Shown piece by piece: positions 44,999-55,744 of a stretch of DNA of 64,000 nt (position 1 is its first letter; each line of letters starts with the position of its first letter). The position numbers were made by a program, and so were the translations under genes. Below the pieces are notes generated by a model that was not told the DNA's origin, ran no database searches, and was given only the letters and a program-made list of their open reading frames with translations. Source of the DNA: Tragulus kanchil (lineage: Eukaryota; Chordata; Mammalia; Artiodactyla; Tragulidae); assembly GCA_022376925.1 (NCBI GenBank), contig JAIOJX010000030.1:167535084-167599083 (forward strand). Reading direction: 5' to 3'.

Positions 44999-46464
44999 TT
45001 TTGTAACTGTCTAGATTATTTACACCAATGTAACCCACTCAATAGGAACATAGGGACCATCTGTTTGGTCAGGAGAAGGAACAAGAGCCAAGGTGGTTGC
45101 AGAATCTCCTCTGTATGCAGGATATCCATCATTCAAGGAATGGCCTTAGAAGTGAAAATAGAATTTGAGGTTTCAGAAAGCTTTAGAGAACCTAAGAAAT
45201 CCATTAAATTTTCAGTGAGGATGAAATTATGGGCACCCAGAACCCACTTTCCAAGAGACTGTCTTATCAGACCTCCATGTTAGCCAAACGCAGAGGTGCT
45301 CTGGCTAGACTGCATGGTGTTTTTATTGTATTTGTATATCCAGCGATCATATCCCAGCTAAATTCCCATGTGTGCACACTCTGTTCTCTGCCAGCTAAGC
45401 CACTCGGTGAACTTTTGTATCCAGTTACAAAGCACCTCATTCCTGAAGTAGCACGTAGCCCTTGACCTCAAACTCAGGCTCTTCTCAAGTCTTCCCCGTT
45501 GCTCCTCACCTGTAGAAGGACCAATACTAACGTCCTGTCCTCCAGGAGGCCCCGAGCAGGCTCATGTGGCCACTGTCTCTGATGGGGACCCTTCTTGGTA
45601 GGAAAAGCTGACACATGGAAGAAGCTCAAAGAACTTCCTGGTAAAAGGCTGTTGCTCCACGAGGTCATCTCTGCATCCAGCTCTTTGGGTCTCTTCATCA
45701 TCCTCACCACCGATACCTTATCACATCTCACCTCCCCTGGCCCTGGAGCAGATTTCTGCACAACACGGGGCAGAGAGGGCGTGGAAAGTGTCCTGTGGCA
45801 GAGAGAGCCCCCGAGAGGGACCACACATAGCCAGTGTGTGAATCAGGGACAAGCCTCAGTCACCATGCATGGCATCACAGTGCCCCTGATCCATACTCCG
45901 TTTGGTTGCACTTTGACCCTGGCAGGACCTGCCAAAAATATGATTGACTTCCCTCCTCAGGAATGCAGAGTTCTAGTTTTGATTAGTTTTTCTTGTGAGG
46001 AAAGTGAGGGGAAAACGTTGTGTAACCGCAGACAGATGAGCCATGCAGACTGTAAACCGGGCCAGGGTGGCCCATTTCAAAGGCATCCAGGAGGCAGCCA
46101 AGAAAACAAAGAGGCAATTTCCTACAGCCACATCACAGAAGGACTGGGCAGGTTGCATCTAAATGATTGCAAAGAGCTTGGAAAACTCCAGGCCACAGGC
46201 AAACCGCAGCCATGAATAATTACACCCCCACAGTCTCGGGGTGGGGAGTGTTTCCCACGGTCTCAGGACAAGAGCTCCCAGCTCAGCGTGTGGTCCCCAA
46301 GCAAGGCCAGAAAGTCAGGGTAGGGGATGACTGGAAGCTAGACAGAACCCTAGGAGGAGGGGACAGTGAGCCACAAACTAAGTAGCATTGTGAATATCAG
46401 GAAATGCTGGAAACCAGGCAACAGGCAGAAATGCCCGAGAGACTGGGTCAGGGTCACCCGTGGC
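44999..46464. other. Unassigned unique sequence
   Basis: This holds the longest open frame of the window, 206 codons at 45595-46215 plus. It has no domain, signal peptide or membrane segment I recognise, and no support from splice signals or codon pattern. I do not call it a gene. Confidence 0.5.
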
Positions 46465-46535
46465 ATGTTAGAAAGAGCATCTTTTATGGCCACTGAGACA
46501 CAGGTTCAAATTCAAGGTCTGCTACTGTCTTCTTT
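46465..46535 (+). mobile_element. MIR-like SINE fragment
   Basis: The phrase 'gttagaaagagcatctttta', then 'cacaggttcaaattcaagg' and 'tctgctactgtc' fits the MIR 5' half. It is short and diverged. Confidence 0.5.
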
Positions 46536-46859
46536 TGAGATTTCCCTTCCTCCCTCCCCCATCAGCCTTCAAGACGAGTTGGATGCAAGTAGTTAATTTG
46601 AGAGAGAACCGCAAGAAACACCAGTTGGGGTGGGAAAGCAAGGGAAGGCAAAGACAGAGTGAGTTATCCAGCAGTTAGCACCGTGGGAAGTGAGACCTAG
46701 AGTTATTCCCACCCAGAAGCAAAGGAGCTGGGGGACATGTCCACCAATGCCCTTCCGTCATCAGTTGAGTGTGTTCACCCTCTGGCACTCCACCTTGTGC
46801 TCTGTGCCTTGTAGGGGTGAGGTGGAGTGCTTGGGTAGAGAGTTCAGGGCAGTGGCATG

Positions 46860-46965
46860 TGAAAAAATAAGTGTTGGGACACAGGTGGGTTCCAGCAGCC
46901 TCTAATACACCCTCTCACTAGTCACGTGACCCTAGGTCTGGTCTCCTGACATGTAAAGAACAGCA
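46860..46965 (+). mobile_element. MIR-like SINE fragment
   Basis: The order 'ggttccagcagcctctaat', 'cactagtcacgtgaccctagg' and 'ctcctgacatgtaaag' parallels MIR ('actagctgtgtgaccttggg', then 'cctcatctgtaaaa'). It is diverged, so confidence is modest. Confidence 0.45.
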
Positions 46966-47394
46966 AAACCCACGTCTAAGCGAAGGGGATCCCATTCAGG
47001 GGTGGGGTGTGGGAGGAGGAGAGCTTTGTTCTGCCATCAGCCTCAAAGACGCAGTTTGGCTCCTCCGGCGTGGAGGCGCAATGTCCTGCCCGGACTGTTC
47101 TGCAGAGTGGATGGAGGAGAGCTGAGTGTTCCTGGGGTGACTTGGGGTGGGGGTGGGAGCGGAGGTGACAGGAGGACACAGGGGAGGCCCTATAGCCCAG
47201 AGTCTGCTGTGAAGTCCACAGATCTCAGCGCACGTCGACGTCTGTGACGGGGCTGCACTGCGTGAGCAGGCTGATGCGAGGACAGATAAGCCTACCAGGT
47301 CTGGACGGTGAGCTGTGGCCAGAGAAGCCTGGTGGCTCTAGGACTTCCTGGTGATTCTGGGTAAGGCTGTAGATCTCTCTAGGCTCTGCAGTGG
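46966..47394. other. Unassigned sequence
   Basis: A moderately GC-rich stretch with no repeat or gene recognised. Confidence 0.4.
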
Positions 47395-48034
47395 TGGTGG
47401 TTCAGTCGCTGAGTTGTGTCTGACTCTTTGTGACCCCACGGGCAGTGGGCTGGCTTCTCTGTCCTTCACTATCTTCAGGAGTTTCCTCAAGCTCACGTCC
47501 ACTGACTCAGTGATGCCGTCCAGTCATCTCATCCTCTGTCATCCCCTTCTCCTTCTGCCTTTTGTGTTTCTCACCATCAGGCTCTTTTCCAGTGAGTTGG
47601 CCCTTCGCATCAAGTGGCCAAAGGACTGGAGCTTCAGCTTCAGCCTCGGTCCTTCCAATAAATATTTAGGGTTGGTTTCCTTTAGGATTAATTGGTTTAA
47701 TCTCTTTGTAGTCCAAGGGACTCTTAAGACTCTTCTCCAGCACCACAGTTCGTAAGTATCAATTCTTCGGCGCTCAGCCTTATTTATAGTCCAACTCTCA
47801 CATCCATACAGGACGACTGGAAAAACTATAGCTGTGACTCTGTGGACCTTTGCTGGCACAGTGATGTCCCTGCTTTTTAATACGCTGTCTAGGTTTCTCT
47901 TAGCTTTTCTTCCAAGGAGCAGACAAACGTCTTTTCATTTCATGGCTGCAGTCGCTGTCTGCAGTGATTTTGGAGCCTAAGAAAATACGATCTGTCACTG
48001 TTTCCACTCTTCCCTCATCTGTTTGCCATGAAGT
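47395..48034 (-). mobile_element. BovB LINE 3' fragment (longest in window)
   Basis: It covers about 640 bases, from 'ggtggttcagtcgctgagttg' to 'cttccctcatctgtttgccatg'. It contains 'tgactctttgtgaccccac', 'ccagtcatctcatcctctg' and 'gcagtgattttggagcc'. BovB is the RTE-clade LINE known for horizontal transfer between vertebrates. The 5' break at 48034 is exactly where tandem pair 17 begins. Confidence 0.9.
47539..47859 (-). pseudogene. BovB reverse-transcriptase ORF, C-terminal remnant
   Basis: This frame of 106 codons reads VVLYGCESWTINKAERRRID, then LWCWRRVLRVPWT and LKLQSFGHLMRRANSLEKSL, a typical RTE/BovB region downstream of the reverse-transcriptase catalytic core. The catalytic domain is absent and the terminal WLDGIT segment is out of frame, so it is a dead copy. 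Confidence 0.88.
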
Positions 48035-48599
48035 GGAGTTGTGTGGGCTGTGGAGTTGGTGGAGTCCCACTCCCCCCAGCCCCGAGCATCGTCTGAGATA
48101 AGGAGTTGGGTGCATGTGGTTTGCTTAAAGAGGTGATTCCAGGGACAAAGCATGTAGATGACCAAGTGCATAGAACACTCCTTAGGATTGTCCCAGCCAG
48201 GGGGAAGAACAGTGGCTTTACCTAGAGCTCTCCAGTTCAGATGAGAGCTGCCTCTCAGGTGTGAACCCTGCAGCATGACAGGCTGCTGGGTCCAGGCTGA
48301 GCACTCTTGTGCTGCCAGGGAAGGCCTTGGGCAGGGAGGAGCATGCAGGCACCGGGAGTGGCAGCTGCCACATGCGGGGACTCACCCCAGCAGCAAGTGA
48401 ACGCCAAGGGGCATGGGGGAGGAACAAGGACTCAAAGCTTCTACTGCAGCTACCCAGAGCTCTGGGGCAAGGTGGTGTCTCAACAGCATATTGGACAGAA
48501 AGATCATGATCCTCCAAACAGCGAAGATGTCTGGAGGCTGCTGGTTCTCACCGACAGATGAAGATACAGCCCTCAGTGGAGCCCGAAGTTCAGGTGTTT

Positions 48600-48927
48600 T
48601 TGTTTGTTTTTTTTAAACATTTATTTATTTATTTATTTTGGCGAGGGTGGGGAGGGAGGTGGGTGGGCGGGCCACTTCCACTGGTCTTTCATTTGTCTAG
48701 TTGCATCCGTCTTTGTTCTTTGGCCCTTGTGGGCCTCCCATTGCGGTGGCATCTGTTGTCGCAGAGCACCGACTCTGGGCACATGCGCTCCAGAGCTCCG
48801 ACTCGGTAATTGGACACATCAGTCCAGCTGCTCCGCGGCAAGTGGGATCTTCCCAGGCCAGGGATGGAACCGGCGCCCCTTGCAGTGCAAGGCAGTGTCC
48901 TCACCCACTGGACCACCAGGGAAGCCC
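48600..48927 (-). mobile_element. Young CHR-like SINE (inverted)
   Basis: Inverted order: 'tttatttatttatttatttt', 'catccgtctttgttctttgg', 'gcagagcaccgactctgg', 'gctgctccgcggcaagtgg', 'cccaggccagggatgg' and 'ggaccaccagggaagccc'. A perfect 13-base target duplication agttcaggtgttt flanks it (48587-48599 and 48928-48940). The 112- to 115-codon frames across it are not genes. Confidence 0.93.
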
Positions 48928-49740
48928 AGTTCAGGTGTTTAAGAAGGCAGACAGACAGGGGTATAGAAGTCCAGCCTCTCATGGGGGGGGGGCTGCAGCG
49001 CCCCAAACAGTGGTAGGGAGATCAGCAAGGATTCCTCTTCCCTTTTAAAGAGAATGAGCATGGGATTCAGAGGAAACTTACAAAGGTGAGGGACTGTATC
49101 CGTTAGAATGAAGTCAGTCTGTGAGTCACAAGAGATCAAAACATGTCTTAGACAAAATAAAAGCACGTGATTACCCCATTTTAGGAGTTGTGTGGGCTGT
49201 GGAGTTGGTGGAGTCCCATCCCGCAGCATCGTCTGAGATCAGGAGTTGGGTGCATGTGGGTTGCGTAAAGAGGTGATTCCAGGGACAAAGCATGTAGATG
49301 ACCAAGTGCATAGAACACTCCTTAGGATTGTCCCAGCCAGGGGGAAGAACAGTGGCTTTACCTAGAGCTCTCCAGTTCAGATGAGAGCTGCCTCTCAGGT
49401 GTGAACCCTGCAGCATGACAGGCTGCTGGGTCCAGGCTGAGCACTCTTGTGCTGCCAGGGAAGGCCTTGGGCAGGGAGGAGCATGCAGGCACCGGGAGTG
49501 GCAGCTGCCACATGCGGGGACTCACCCCAGCAGCAAGTGAACGCCAAGGGGCATGGGGGAGGAACAAGGACTCAAAGCTTCTACTGCAGCTACCCAGAGC
49601 TCTGGGGCAAGGTGGTGTCTCAACAGCATATTGGACAGAAAGATCATGATCCCTCCAAACAGCGAAGATGTCTGGAGGCTGCTGGTTCTCACCGACAGAT
49701 GAAGATACAGCCCTCAGTGGAGCCCGAAGTTCAGGTGTTT

Positions 49741-50068
49741 TTGTTTGTTTTTTTTAAACATTTATTTATTTATTTATTTTGGCGAGGGTGGGGAGGGAGG
49801 TGGGTGGGCGGGCCACTTCCACTGGTCTTTCATTTGTCTAGTTGCATCCGTCTTTGTTCTTTGGCCCTTGTGGGCCTCCCATTGCGGTGGCATCTGTTGT
49901 CGCAGAGCACCGACTCTGGGCACATGCGCTCCAGAGCTCCGACTCGGTAATTGGACACATCAGTCCAGCTGCTCCGCGGCAAGTGGGATCTTCCCAGGCC
50001 AGGGATGGAACCGGCGCCCCTTGCAGTGCAAGGCAGTGTCCTCACCCACTGGACCACCAGGGAAGCCC
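49741..50068 (-). mobile_element. Young CHR-like SINE (second copy)
   Basis: This is the same insertion as 48600-48927, shifted by 1141 bases in tandem pair 17. Confidence 0.93.
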
Positions 50069-50313
50069 AGTTCAGGTGTTTAAGAAGGCAGACAGACAGG
50101 GGTATAGAAGTCCAGCCTCTCATGGGAGGGGGGCTGCAGCCCCCCAAACAGTGGTAGGGGAGATCAGCAAGGATTCCTCTTCCCTTTTTAAAGAGAATGA
50201 GCATGGGATTCAGAGGGGGAAACTTACAAAGGTGAGGGACTGTATCCGTTAGAATGAAGTCAGTCTGTGAGTCACAAGAGATCAAAACATCATGTCTTAG
50301 ACAAAATAAAAAG

Positions 50314-51259
50314 TCATTTCTCTGTCAAAAGGCTGGAGCTTTCCAGTTGGGGCCTCCTGTAGCAAGCTCCCCCACTAAGTCTACAGGGACCCAGGCTCCT
50401 TCTAGCCCCCCAGCCCCATGCCACCCAGGGTGGTGACCCTCCCCCTCCAGCCCAGCTGCAGGAGGAAGGATGAAACCAAGAGAAAAGGGACAAGGACAAA
50501 GGGCACCACTGGCTATTTTGATTGAACTTTCCCTGAAATTGCCACAACTCCACTTGGATCCCATTGGCCAGATCTGAATCCCATGGCCACGCCCATCTTC
50601 AGGAGAGGCTGGGAAATGTAGTCTGGCTGCCTTGTGACTATACGCCGGGGTAGACATGCTGTTACTGAGGAAGAAGGGATGCGGATGTCGGGTTCAGCTG
50701 GCAGCCCGAGCTGCGGGACACTTGGAGATCACGTTTCAGTTGCAGCTCAGAAAATGTAAAGTGGATCCCATGTATGTTCTGAGCAATCAACTGCTATCCA
50801 GCCACTCCTGCCTCCTCCAGTCCTGCAGCGGGCCCATCCCCTCCACCCCCCTGGAGTTCACCTGCAGCTGTTCCTGCATGACAGAGGTCACCTCTGGTGA
50901 TCCCGTGCCTCCTCTCCACTTGAGAGTTTCTCCAGACTTTCACCATGAGGGCCTCCAGCACGCGCAGCACAAATGAACTGGGGAGGAGTTCATGTGCAGG
51001 AGCAGCTCTCAGACGAGGGGGCCTGACTGGCAGTGGGCCTGTGCTCCAGACGGCCAGCCCTCAGGGGAGAATTCCCAGGGTGCTCAGCTTGGCTCCTCAC
51101 AAGCCCCTGTGGCACTAAGCCCCATTCTTACTACAGCCTCTGCTACCTTTTCTCCACTCCTGTCTCCTTTTCCCCTGGCCCTTACACTAATCAACGCCCT
51201 GCACCCAGGTCCTCATCCCAGGGTTGGCTCTTGGAGGAATCTAGGCGAAGTCACCTTTG
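50314..51259. other. Unassigned sequence with an old repeat remnant
   Basis: Around 50555-50640 the sequence 'gccacgcccatcttcagg' and 'aggctgggaaatgtagtctgg' looks like a widely dispersed old mammalian repeat whose family I cannot name. The minus strand of 50610-50622 fits the ACTAYRNNNCCCR consensus. The 106-codon frame 50656-50976 has no recognised domain. Confidence 0.35.
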
Positions 51260-51350
51260 AGCACCGTGGCTACCCTGGAATTCAAACTGGGGCCTCTAGA
51301 CTCTTGGATCTCTCAGCTCTCTAGGCCAGATATTCTTTCCGCCATGCCAG
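51260..51350 (-). mobile_element. MIR-like fragment (inverted)
   Basis: The bases 'ctggaattcaaactggggcc', then 'tctagactcttgg' and 'ttctttccgccatgcc' resemble the inverted MIR 5' part (consensus '...ggattcgaacccagg...'). Confidence 0.4.
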
Positions 51351-52149
51351 AATAAGAACGTGAGAGTATTTTTAAAACCATTACTTTTTCAACAAATTGC
51401 AATCTGAAATTGTTGACCTGATTTCTGAATCAAATCGTGGGCTGGCAAAGAGTGAATGGAGTAGATTAAAATGCATTAAAGACTCAGCCCATGTATTAAA
51501 GATAATCACCAGGACTGGTTTTGCTAATGAATGGAGCCTGTGCCTGGTCCTGCCCCTGCAATTCTGGGAACAACCGTTTGATTTGGTTTATTGGTTTTTC
51601 TTTTTTTTCTTTATTAGGATGCTGTGCACAGTGGTGGGAGCCACTATGCTCAGAGGGTCCGAGCCCCACCATGGTAGACAAGGGAGGCTGGTTACTCTAA
51701 GACCAGGACACACGGAAACACTCTGGAGAGTCGCCAGGAGTCACCCACAACCTTAGGGTCATCCACTGACCCTGTAGCACAGTCAGCCTCTCACAGCCAA
51801 GTGCACTCTCTGTGGAGCACACGTGCAGGGAAACAGAGGCAAATGACTGAAAACTTGCCAGGAATCTGGGGGTGTGGTTGCTGCATAGGAAGGGAACAGA
51901 AGGGGGTGACAGTCAAGTGGGACCCTCCCTGTCCAGTCCAGTCTAGCCCCTCTCTCACTTCTGCATCCTGGCCCTGCCCTGTTGGACTGATGCTCACACA
52001 CGTGCGCCAATCAGATCTGGTGTCTCCAGCATTAACAATAATAGTAGTAGTAGTAGCAACAGTTTTATTATAATATCAACAGCATCAACCAATTCTGCTT
52101 TCTTTGGCTGAGTGTTTATGTGACAGTTTCTTTACTTTCTTTTATGTTT
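51351..52149. other. Unassigned sequence with a short TAG repeat
   Basis: No gene is recognised. A short perfect (TAG)5 tract lies at 52042-52056. Confidence 0.45.
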
Positions 52150-52368
52150 TTTTAAAATTTAATTTACTTTCATATTATAGTTGGTTTGTTGATTTTCAAT
52201 GCTGTATTATCTTCATGTGTATAGCAAAGTAATTCAGTTATACATATATCTATTCTTTTCCAGATTGTTTTTCTATATAGGCTATTACAAAATACTGAGT
52301 AGAGTTCCCTTTGCTATCCAGTAGGTCCTTGTTGATTATTTTATATATGTCAACTGCTTTACTCTTAG
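52150..52368 (-). mobile_element. Artiodactyl L1 3' UTR (inverted)
   Basis: The text 'ggtttgttgattttcaatgc', 'gtgtatagcaaagtaattcag', 'ttatacatatatctattc', 'tactgagtagagttcccttt' and 'gctatccagtaggtccttg' is the inverted 3' UTR common to artiodactyl L1 copies. Only the tail is present. Confidence 0.85.
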
Positions 52369-52500
52369 TGTTCCTTTTAGTCCCGACGATAATCCCCATT
52401 TTACAAATGAGAAAACTAAGGTTCAGTAAGGCCAAGTAACCTGGCCAAGGCCACACTTACAGCATGTCTGCCTCCACAGCCATGTTTCCAGCACCAGGCC
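52369..52500 (-). mobile_element. MIR SINE (inverted)
   Basis: The order 'aatccccattttacaaatgag', 'aaaactaaggttcag' and 'aagtaacctggccaaggccac' closely follows the inverted MIR consensus. Confidence 0.75.
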
Positions 52501-52971
52501 TGCACACAGCCTCCTGCTCTGCTGTATGTAGCCTTTGGCTATTTCAGGGCTAAGGCCCCAGCACAAATGTTGGTGTTGAGTCTCACCAACGAAAACCAGG
52601 GAAACTGAGCTCTGTGTGTCCCGAGATTAGCTGTCCTGAGAGGTGGTTCAGAATATCTCCCGTTCCCTGAGCTAGACAGGTTCTGATACAGCAGCAGGCC
52701 TTGCTGAGGACAGGGCACTGAGGTGGGCAAGGGGTGGATATAAGGCTCCCCTCACCCTTCAAACCTTCCAAGGAAGCCTGCTTGCCGCTCCCAGGTACCT
52801 TGGGCAAAACCATGGGAAGCCCTGGCCATGATCATGAGTGTCTTCTAAGGGCCAGAGTCCCTGTAGGAGGGCAGCCTGCAGCTCTTCAAATGGGCAAGGC
52901 GGGGCTGGCACCTGGGCATCCACAGCAGTCCCACCTCAGGGAGCATTCAGCATTACCCGCTCATGCTCAGT

Positions 52972-53105
52972 CCCCTCAGTGGTGTCCACCTCTTTTGTGA
53001 CCCCGTGGACTGTAGCCCACCAGGCTCCTCTCTCCACAGGATTCTCCAGGCAAGAGTGCTAGAGTCGGTTGCCATGCCCTCCTCCAGGAATCTTCCTGTG
53101 CCCCA
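52972..53105 (-). mobile_element. Bov-tA/BovA SINE (inverted, truncated)
   Basis: The sequence 'ttttgtgaccccgtggactg', 'tagcccaccaggctcctctc', 'ggattctccaggcaagagtg' and 'gttgccatgccctcctcc' is inverted Bov-tA. The tRNA-like head is missing or too diverged to recognise. Confidence 0.8.
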
Positions 53106-53282
53106 CCCAAAGCTGTCTTCAGAACATGCTCCAGAAACGTCTCCTAGGTGAAATAAGGCTTGATGACAGAGAAAGGAGAAAGAACAAAAGTGGAGGCGGA
53201 AGTATTGAAGTGATCTGGGATTCTTTTCTTCCAGACAGCAGACTCCTTAAATTTTTATGCGTGACAGTGTGGTGATGAAGTG

Positions 53283-53420
53283 CTGCTGGGGCCAGCGGCT
53301 TACGGGAAGCCGGAAGGGAGGCGCGTCCCACGGAGGGGGCGGGAGGGACGCGGGCGGTACCTGGTGAGCCGACTTCCGCCGGCCTGAGCTCCAAGGACAT
53401 CTCCGGGCTCCTTGGGGTCT
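53283..53420. other. CpG-rich patch
   Basis: About 15 CpG dinucleotides fall in roughly 130 bases (gcgcgtcccacgg, gggcgggagggacgcggg, ccgacttccgccgg), unlike the CpG-poor surroundings. It is short for a CpG island and I see no TATA box or exon. Tandem pair 18 starts at 53358 within it. Confidence 0.4.
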
Positions 53421-54023
53421 GTGCCTGCCAAATCACCAGTCACACATCTTCTGGCCCTGCCATGTTTCTGTTGGAGGAGTGTGTGTGGTGGGGGCGGGGT
53501 GCACTGTGTCCTGGCTGGTTCCTGATAAAATAGACAGGTTCGTGAGTGTTCATGAATACCAAGAACCAGAGTGCTGACTGGAGCCAGGGCGTTCCTAATG
53601 TTATTAAAAAGGCCCGTGGACAGAGGGCTAGACTGTCTGCTGGCAGCCTCCAGAAAGCGGACACGGGAGCGGAAGAGCCAGTGATGGATGGGCTGGTGCA
53701 CTGGCAGCTGGACTGCAGCCCCCGTGGGGCCAGTGGGCACAAGCAGGGACTTGCCGGAGGAACAGCAGGTCCGACTCTCCCAGACCACAACCCACAGCAC
53801 GCAAAAGGGAAGGCTTCTTTGTTACTGAACTAAGCTTGGCTTTTAGATAACAATGATAGTTAGTTTATAAGCACCACTTCAAGAGGCCCCGCCCCAGGGC
53901 AAGGGCACTTTGAGAGTCCCTGCTTGGGGCGCATAGGTCGATGTCCCTCACAGTTTGAAAGATCACTGTAAGTGAACTCCAAGGGCTGGGGGGTTAGGCA
54001 TACGGAATCCTCTGTTGTCAGGT

Positions 54024-54186
54024 CCCTGTGCTATCTATAGCCCGCCAGGCTCCTCTGTGCATGGAATTCTCCAGGCAAGAATCCTGGAGTGAGTCGCCAT
54101 GCCCTCCTCCAGGGGGTCTTCCCAACCCAGGGATCGAGCCTGCACTGGCAGAAGGGTTCTTTACCACTCGCGCCACCTGGGAAGAC
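54024..54186 (-). mobile_element. Bov-tA SINE (inverted)
   Basis: Inverted order: 'ctatagcccgccaggctcc', 'ggaattctccaggcaagaat', 'gagtcgccatgccctcctcc', 'cccagggatcgagcctg' and 'ctttaccactcgcgccacc'. Confidence 0.85.
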
Positions 54187-55139
54187 CATAAAGTGGTACA
54201 GTGTTGTTTAAAAGAGATGCCTTGTGGAAAACGGGGGCTTTGTTGAGTTAGTCGTCAATACGTATTGTTAACTTACAGGGAAAGTACAAAAACATTGTTT
54301 TAAAGAAATATAATTGAAATTAAAAACAAAGCAAAAAGAAATGTAATTGATATATTAAGAGATTCTCTAAAATAGAATCATTCAAAATGCTGAATTTAAA
54401 TCCGAGAAGGCAGAAAAATAGATTTTTTTTAAGCAAGAATTAAGTACGAGAAGGCAGAAAAATAGTTTAAAGATACCTGGTGAGCCGACTTCCGCCGGCC
54501 TGAGCTCCAAGGACATCTCCGGGCTCCTTGGGGTCTGTGCCTGCCAAATCACCAGTCACACATCTTCTGGCCCTGCCATGTTTCTGTTGGAGGAGTGTGT
54601 GTGGTGGGGGCGGGGTGCACTGTGTCCTGGCTGGTTCCTGATAAAATAGACAGGTTCGTGAGTGTTCATGAATACCAAGAACCAGAGTGCTGACTGGAGC
54701 CAGGGCGTTCCTAATGTTATTAAAAAGGCCCGTGGACAGAGGGCTAGACTGTCTGCTGGCAGCCTCCAGAAAGCGGACACGGGAGCGGAAGAGCCAGTGA
54801 TGGATGGGCTGGTGCACTGGCAGCTGGACTGCAGCCCCCGTGGGGCCAGTGGGCACAAGCAGGGACTTGCCGGAGGAACAGCAGGTCCGACTCTCCCAGA
54901 CCACAACCCACAGCACGCAAAAGGGAAGGCTTCTTTGTTACTGAACTAAGCTTGGCTTTTAGATAACAATGATAGTTAGTTTATAAGCACCACTTCAAGA
55001 GGCCCCGCCCCAGGGCAAGGGCACTTTGAGAGTCCCTGCTTGGGGCGCATAGGTCGATGTCCCTCACAGTTTGAAAGATCACTGTAAGTGAACTCCAAGG
55101 GCTGGGGGGTTAGGCATACGGAATCCTCTGTTGTCAGGT

Positions 55140-55302
55140 CCCTGTGCTATCTATAGCCCGCCAGGCTCCTCTGTGCATGGAATTCTCCAGGCAAGAATCC
55201 TGGAGTGAGTCGCCATGCCCTCCTCCAGGGGGTCTTCCCAACCCAGGGATCGAGCCTGCACTGGCAGAAGGGTTCTTTACCACTCGCGCCACCTGGGAAG
55301 AC
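55140..55302 (-). mobile_element. Bov-tA SINE (second copy)
   Basis: This is the same insertion as 54024-54186, shifted by 1116 bases. Confidence 0.85.
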
Positions 55303-55744
55303 CATAAAGTGGTACAGTGTTGTTTAAAAGAGATGCCTTGTGGAAAACGGGGGCTTTGTTGAGTTAGTCGTCAATACGTATTGTTAACTTACAGGGAAAG
55401 TACAAAAACATTGTTTTAAAGAAATATAATTGAAATTAAAAACAAAGCAAAAAGAAATGTAATTGATATATTAAGAGAGATTCTCTAAAATAGAATCATT
55501 CAAAATGCTGAATTTAAATCCGAGAAGGCAGAAAAATAGATTTTTTTTTAAAGCAAGAATTAAGTACAGGAAATAGTTATGAATATGAGTCGTTAATCCA
55601 GTTAATGTCAATAATCACTTTAAACATGACTCATCTAAATACACCAATTAAAACAAGAGTTTTCTCCAAAAGAGACCCAATTATATATGTTGTCTGCAAA
55701 GGACCAGTTTAAGTGTTTTGAAAGATCCCTCTAGAGCCGTGACT

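Larger units (their letters stand above)
48035..50313. repeat. Tandem pair 17 (about 1.13 kb unit)
   Basis: Copy 1 is 48035-49163 and copy 2 is 49184-50313, offset 1149 falling to 1140, with filler 49164-49183. The start of copy 2 lost bases ('gtcccatcccgcagcatcg' against 'gtcccactccccccagccccgagcatcg'). At its right edge copy 1 has 'cagaggaaac' for 'cagagggggaaac' and 'aacatgtc' for 'aacatcatgtc'. Each copy holds a young SINE. Confidence 0.95.
53358..55567. repeat. Tandem pair 18 (about 1.09 kb unit)
   Basis: Copy 1 is 53358-54447 and copy 2 is 54474-55567, offset 1116. The filler 54448-54473 repeats 'gagaaggcagaaaaatag' from 54402, then 'tttaaaga'. Near its right end copy 1 has 'attaagagattctc' and a T8 run, against 'attaagagagattctc' and T9 in copy 2. 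The minus-strand frames of 149-166 codons in both copies have no known domain. Confidence 0.95.

Noticed and set aside
45595..46215. Longest open frame (206 codons) as a possible gene
   Set aside because: It has no recognisable domain, signal or membrane segment and an irregular amino-acid pattern. Chance frames of this size occur in moderately GC-rich mammalian DNA. I found no convincing exon structure.
48604..49048. Repeated proteins beginning MFFLNIYLFIYFG or MHPSLFFGPCG as a small gene family
   Set aside because: They are translations of inverted CHR-like SINEs, which is why similar peptides appear at 4659, 23108, 27252, 48604, 49745 and 63437.
53300..53800. A 166-codon minus-strand frame and its near copy at 54467-54916 as a duplicated gene
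   Set aside because: The recurrence is explained by tandem pair 18. The translation shows no known domain, and overlapping frames of similar length exist on the same DNA.
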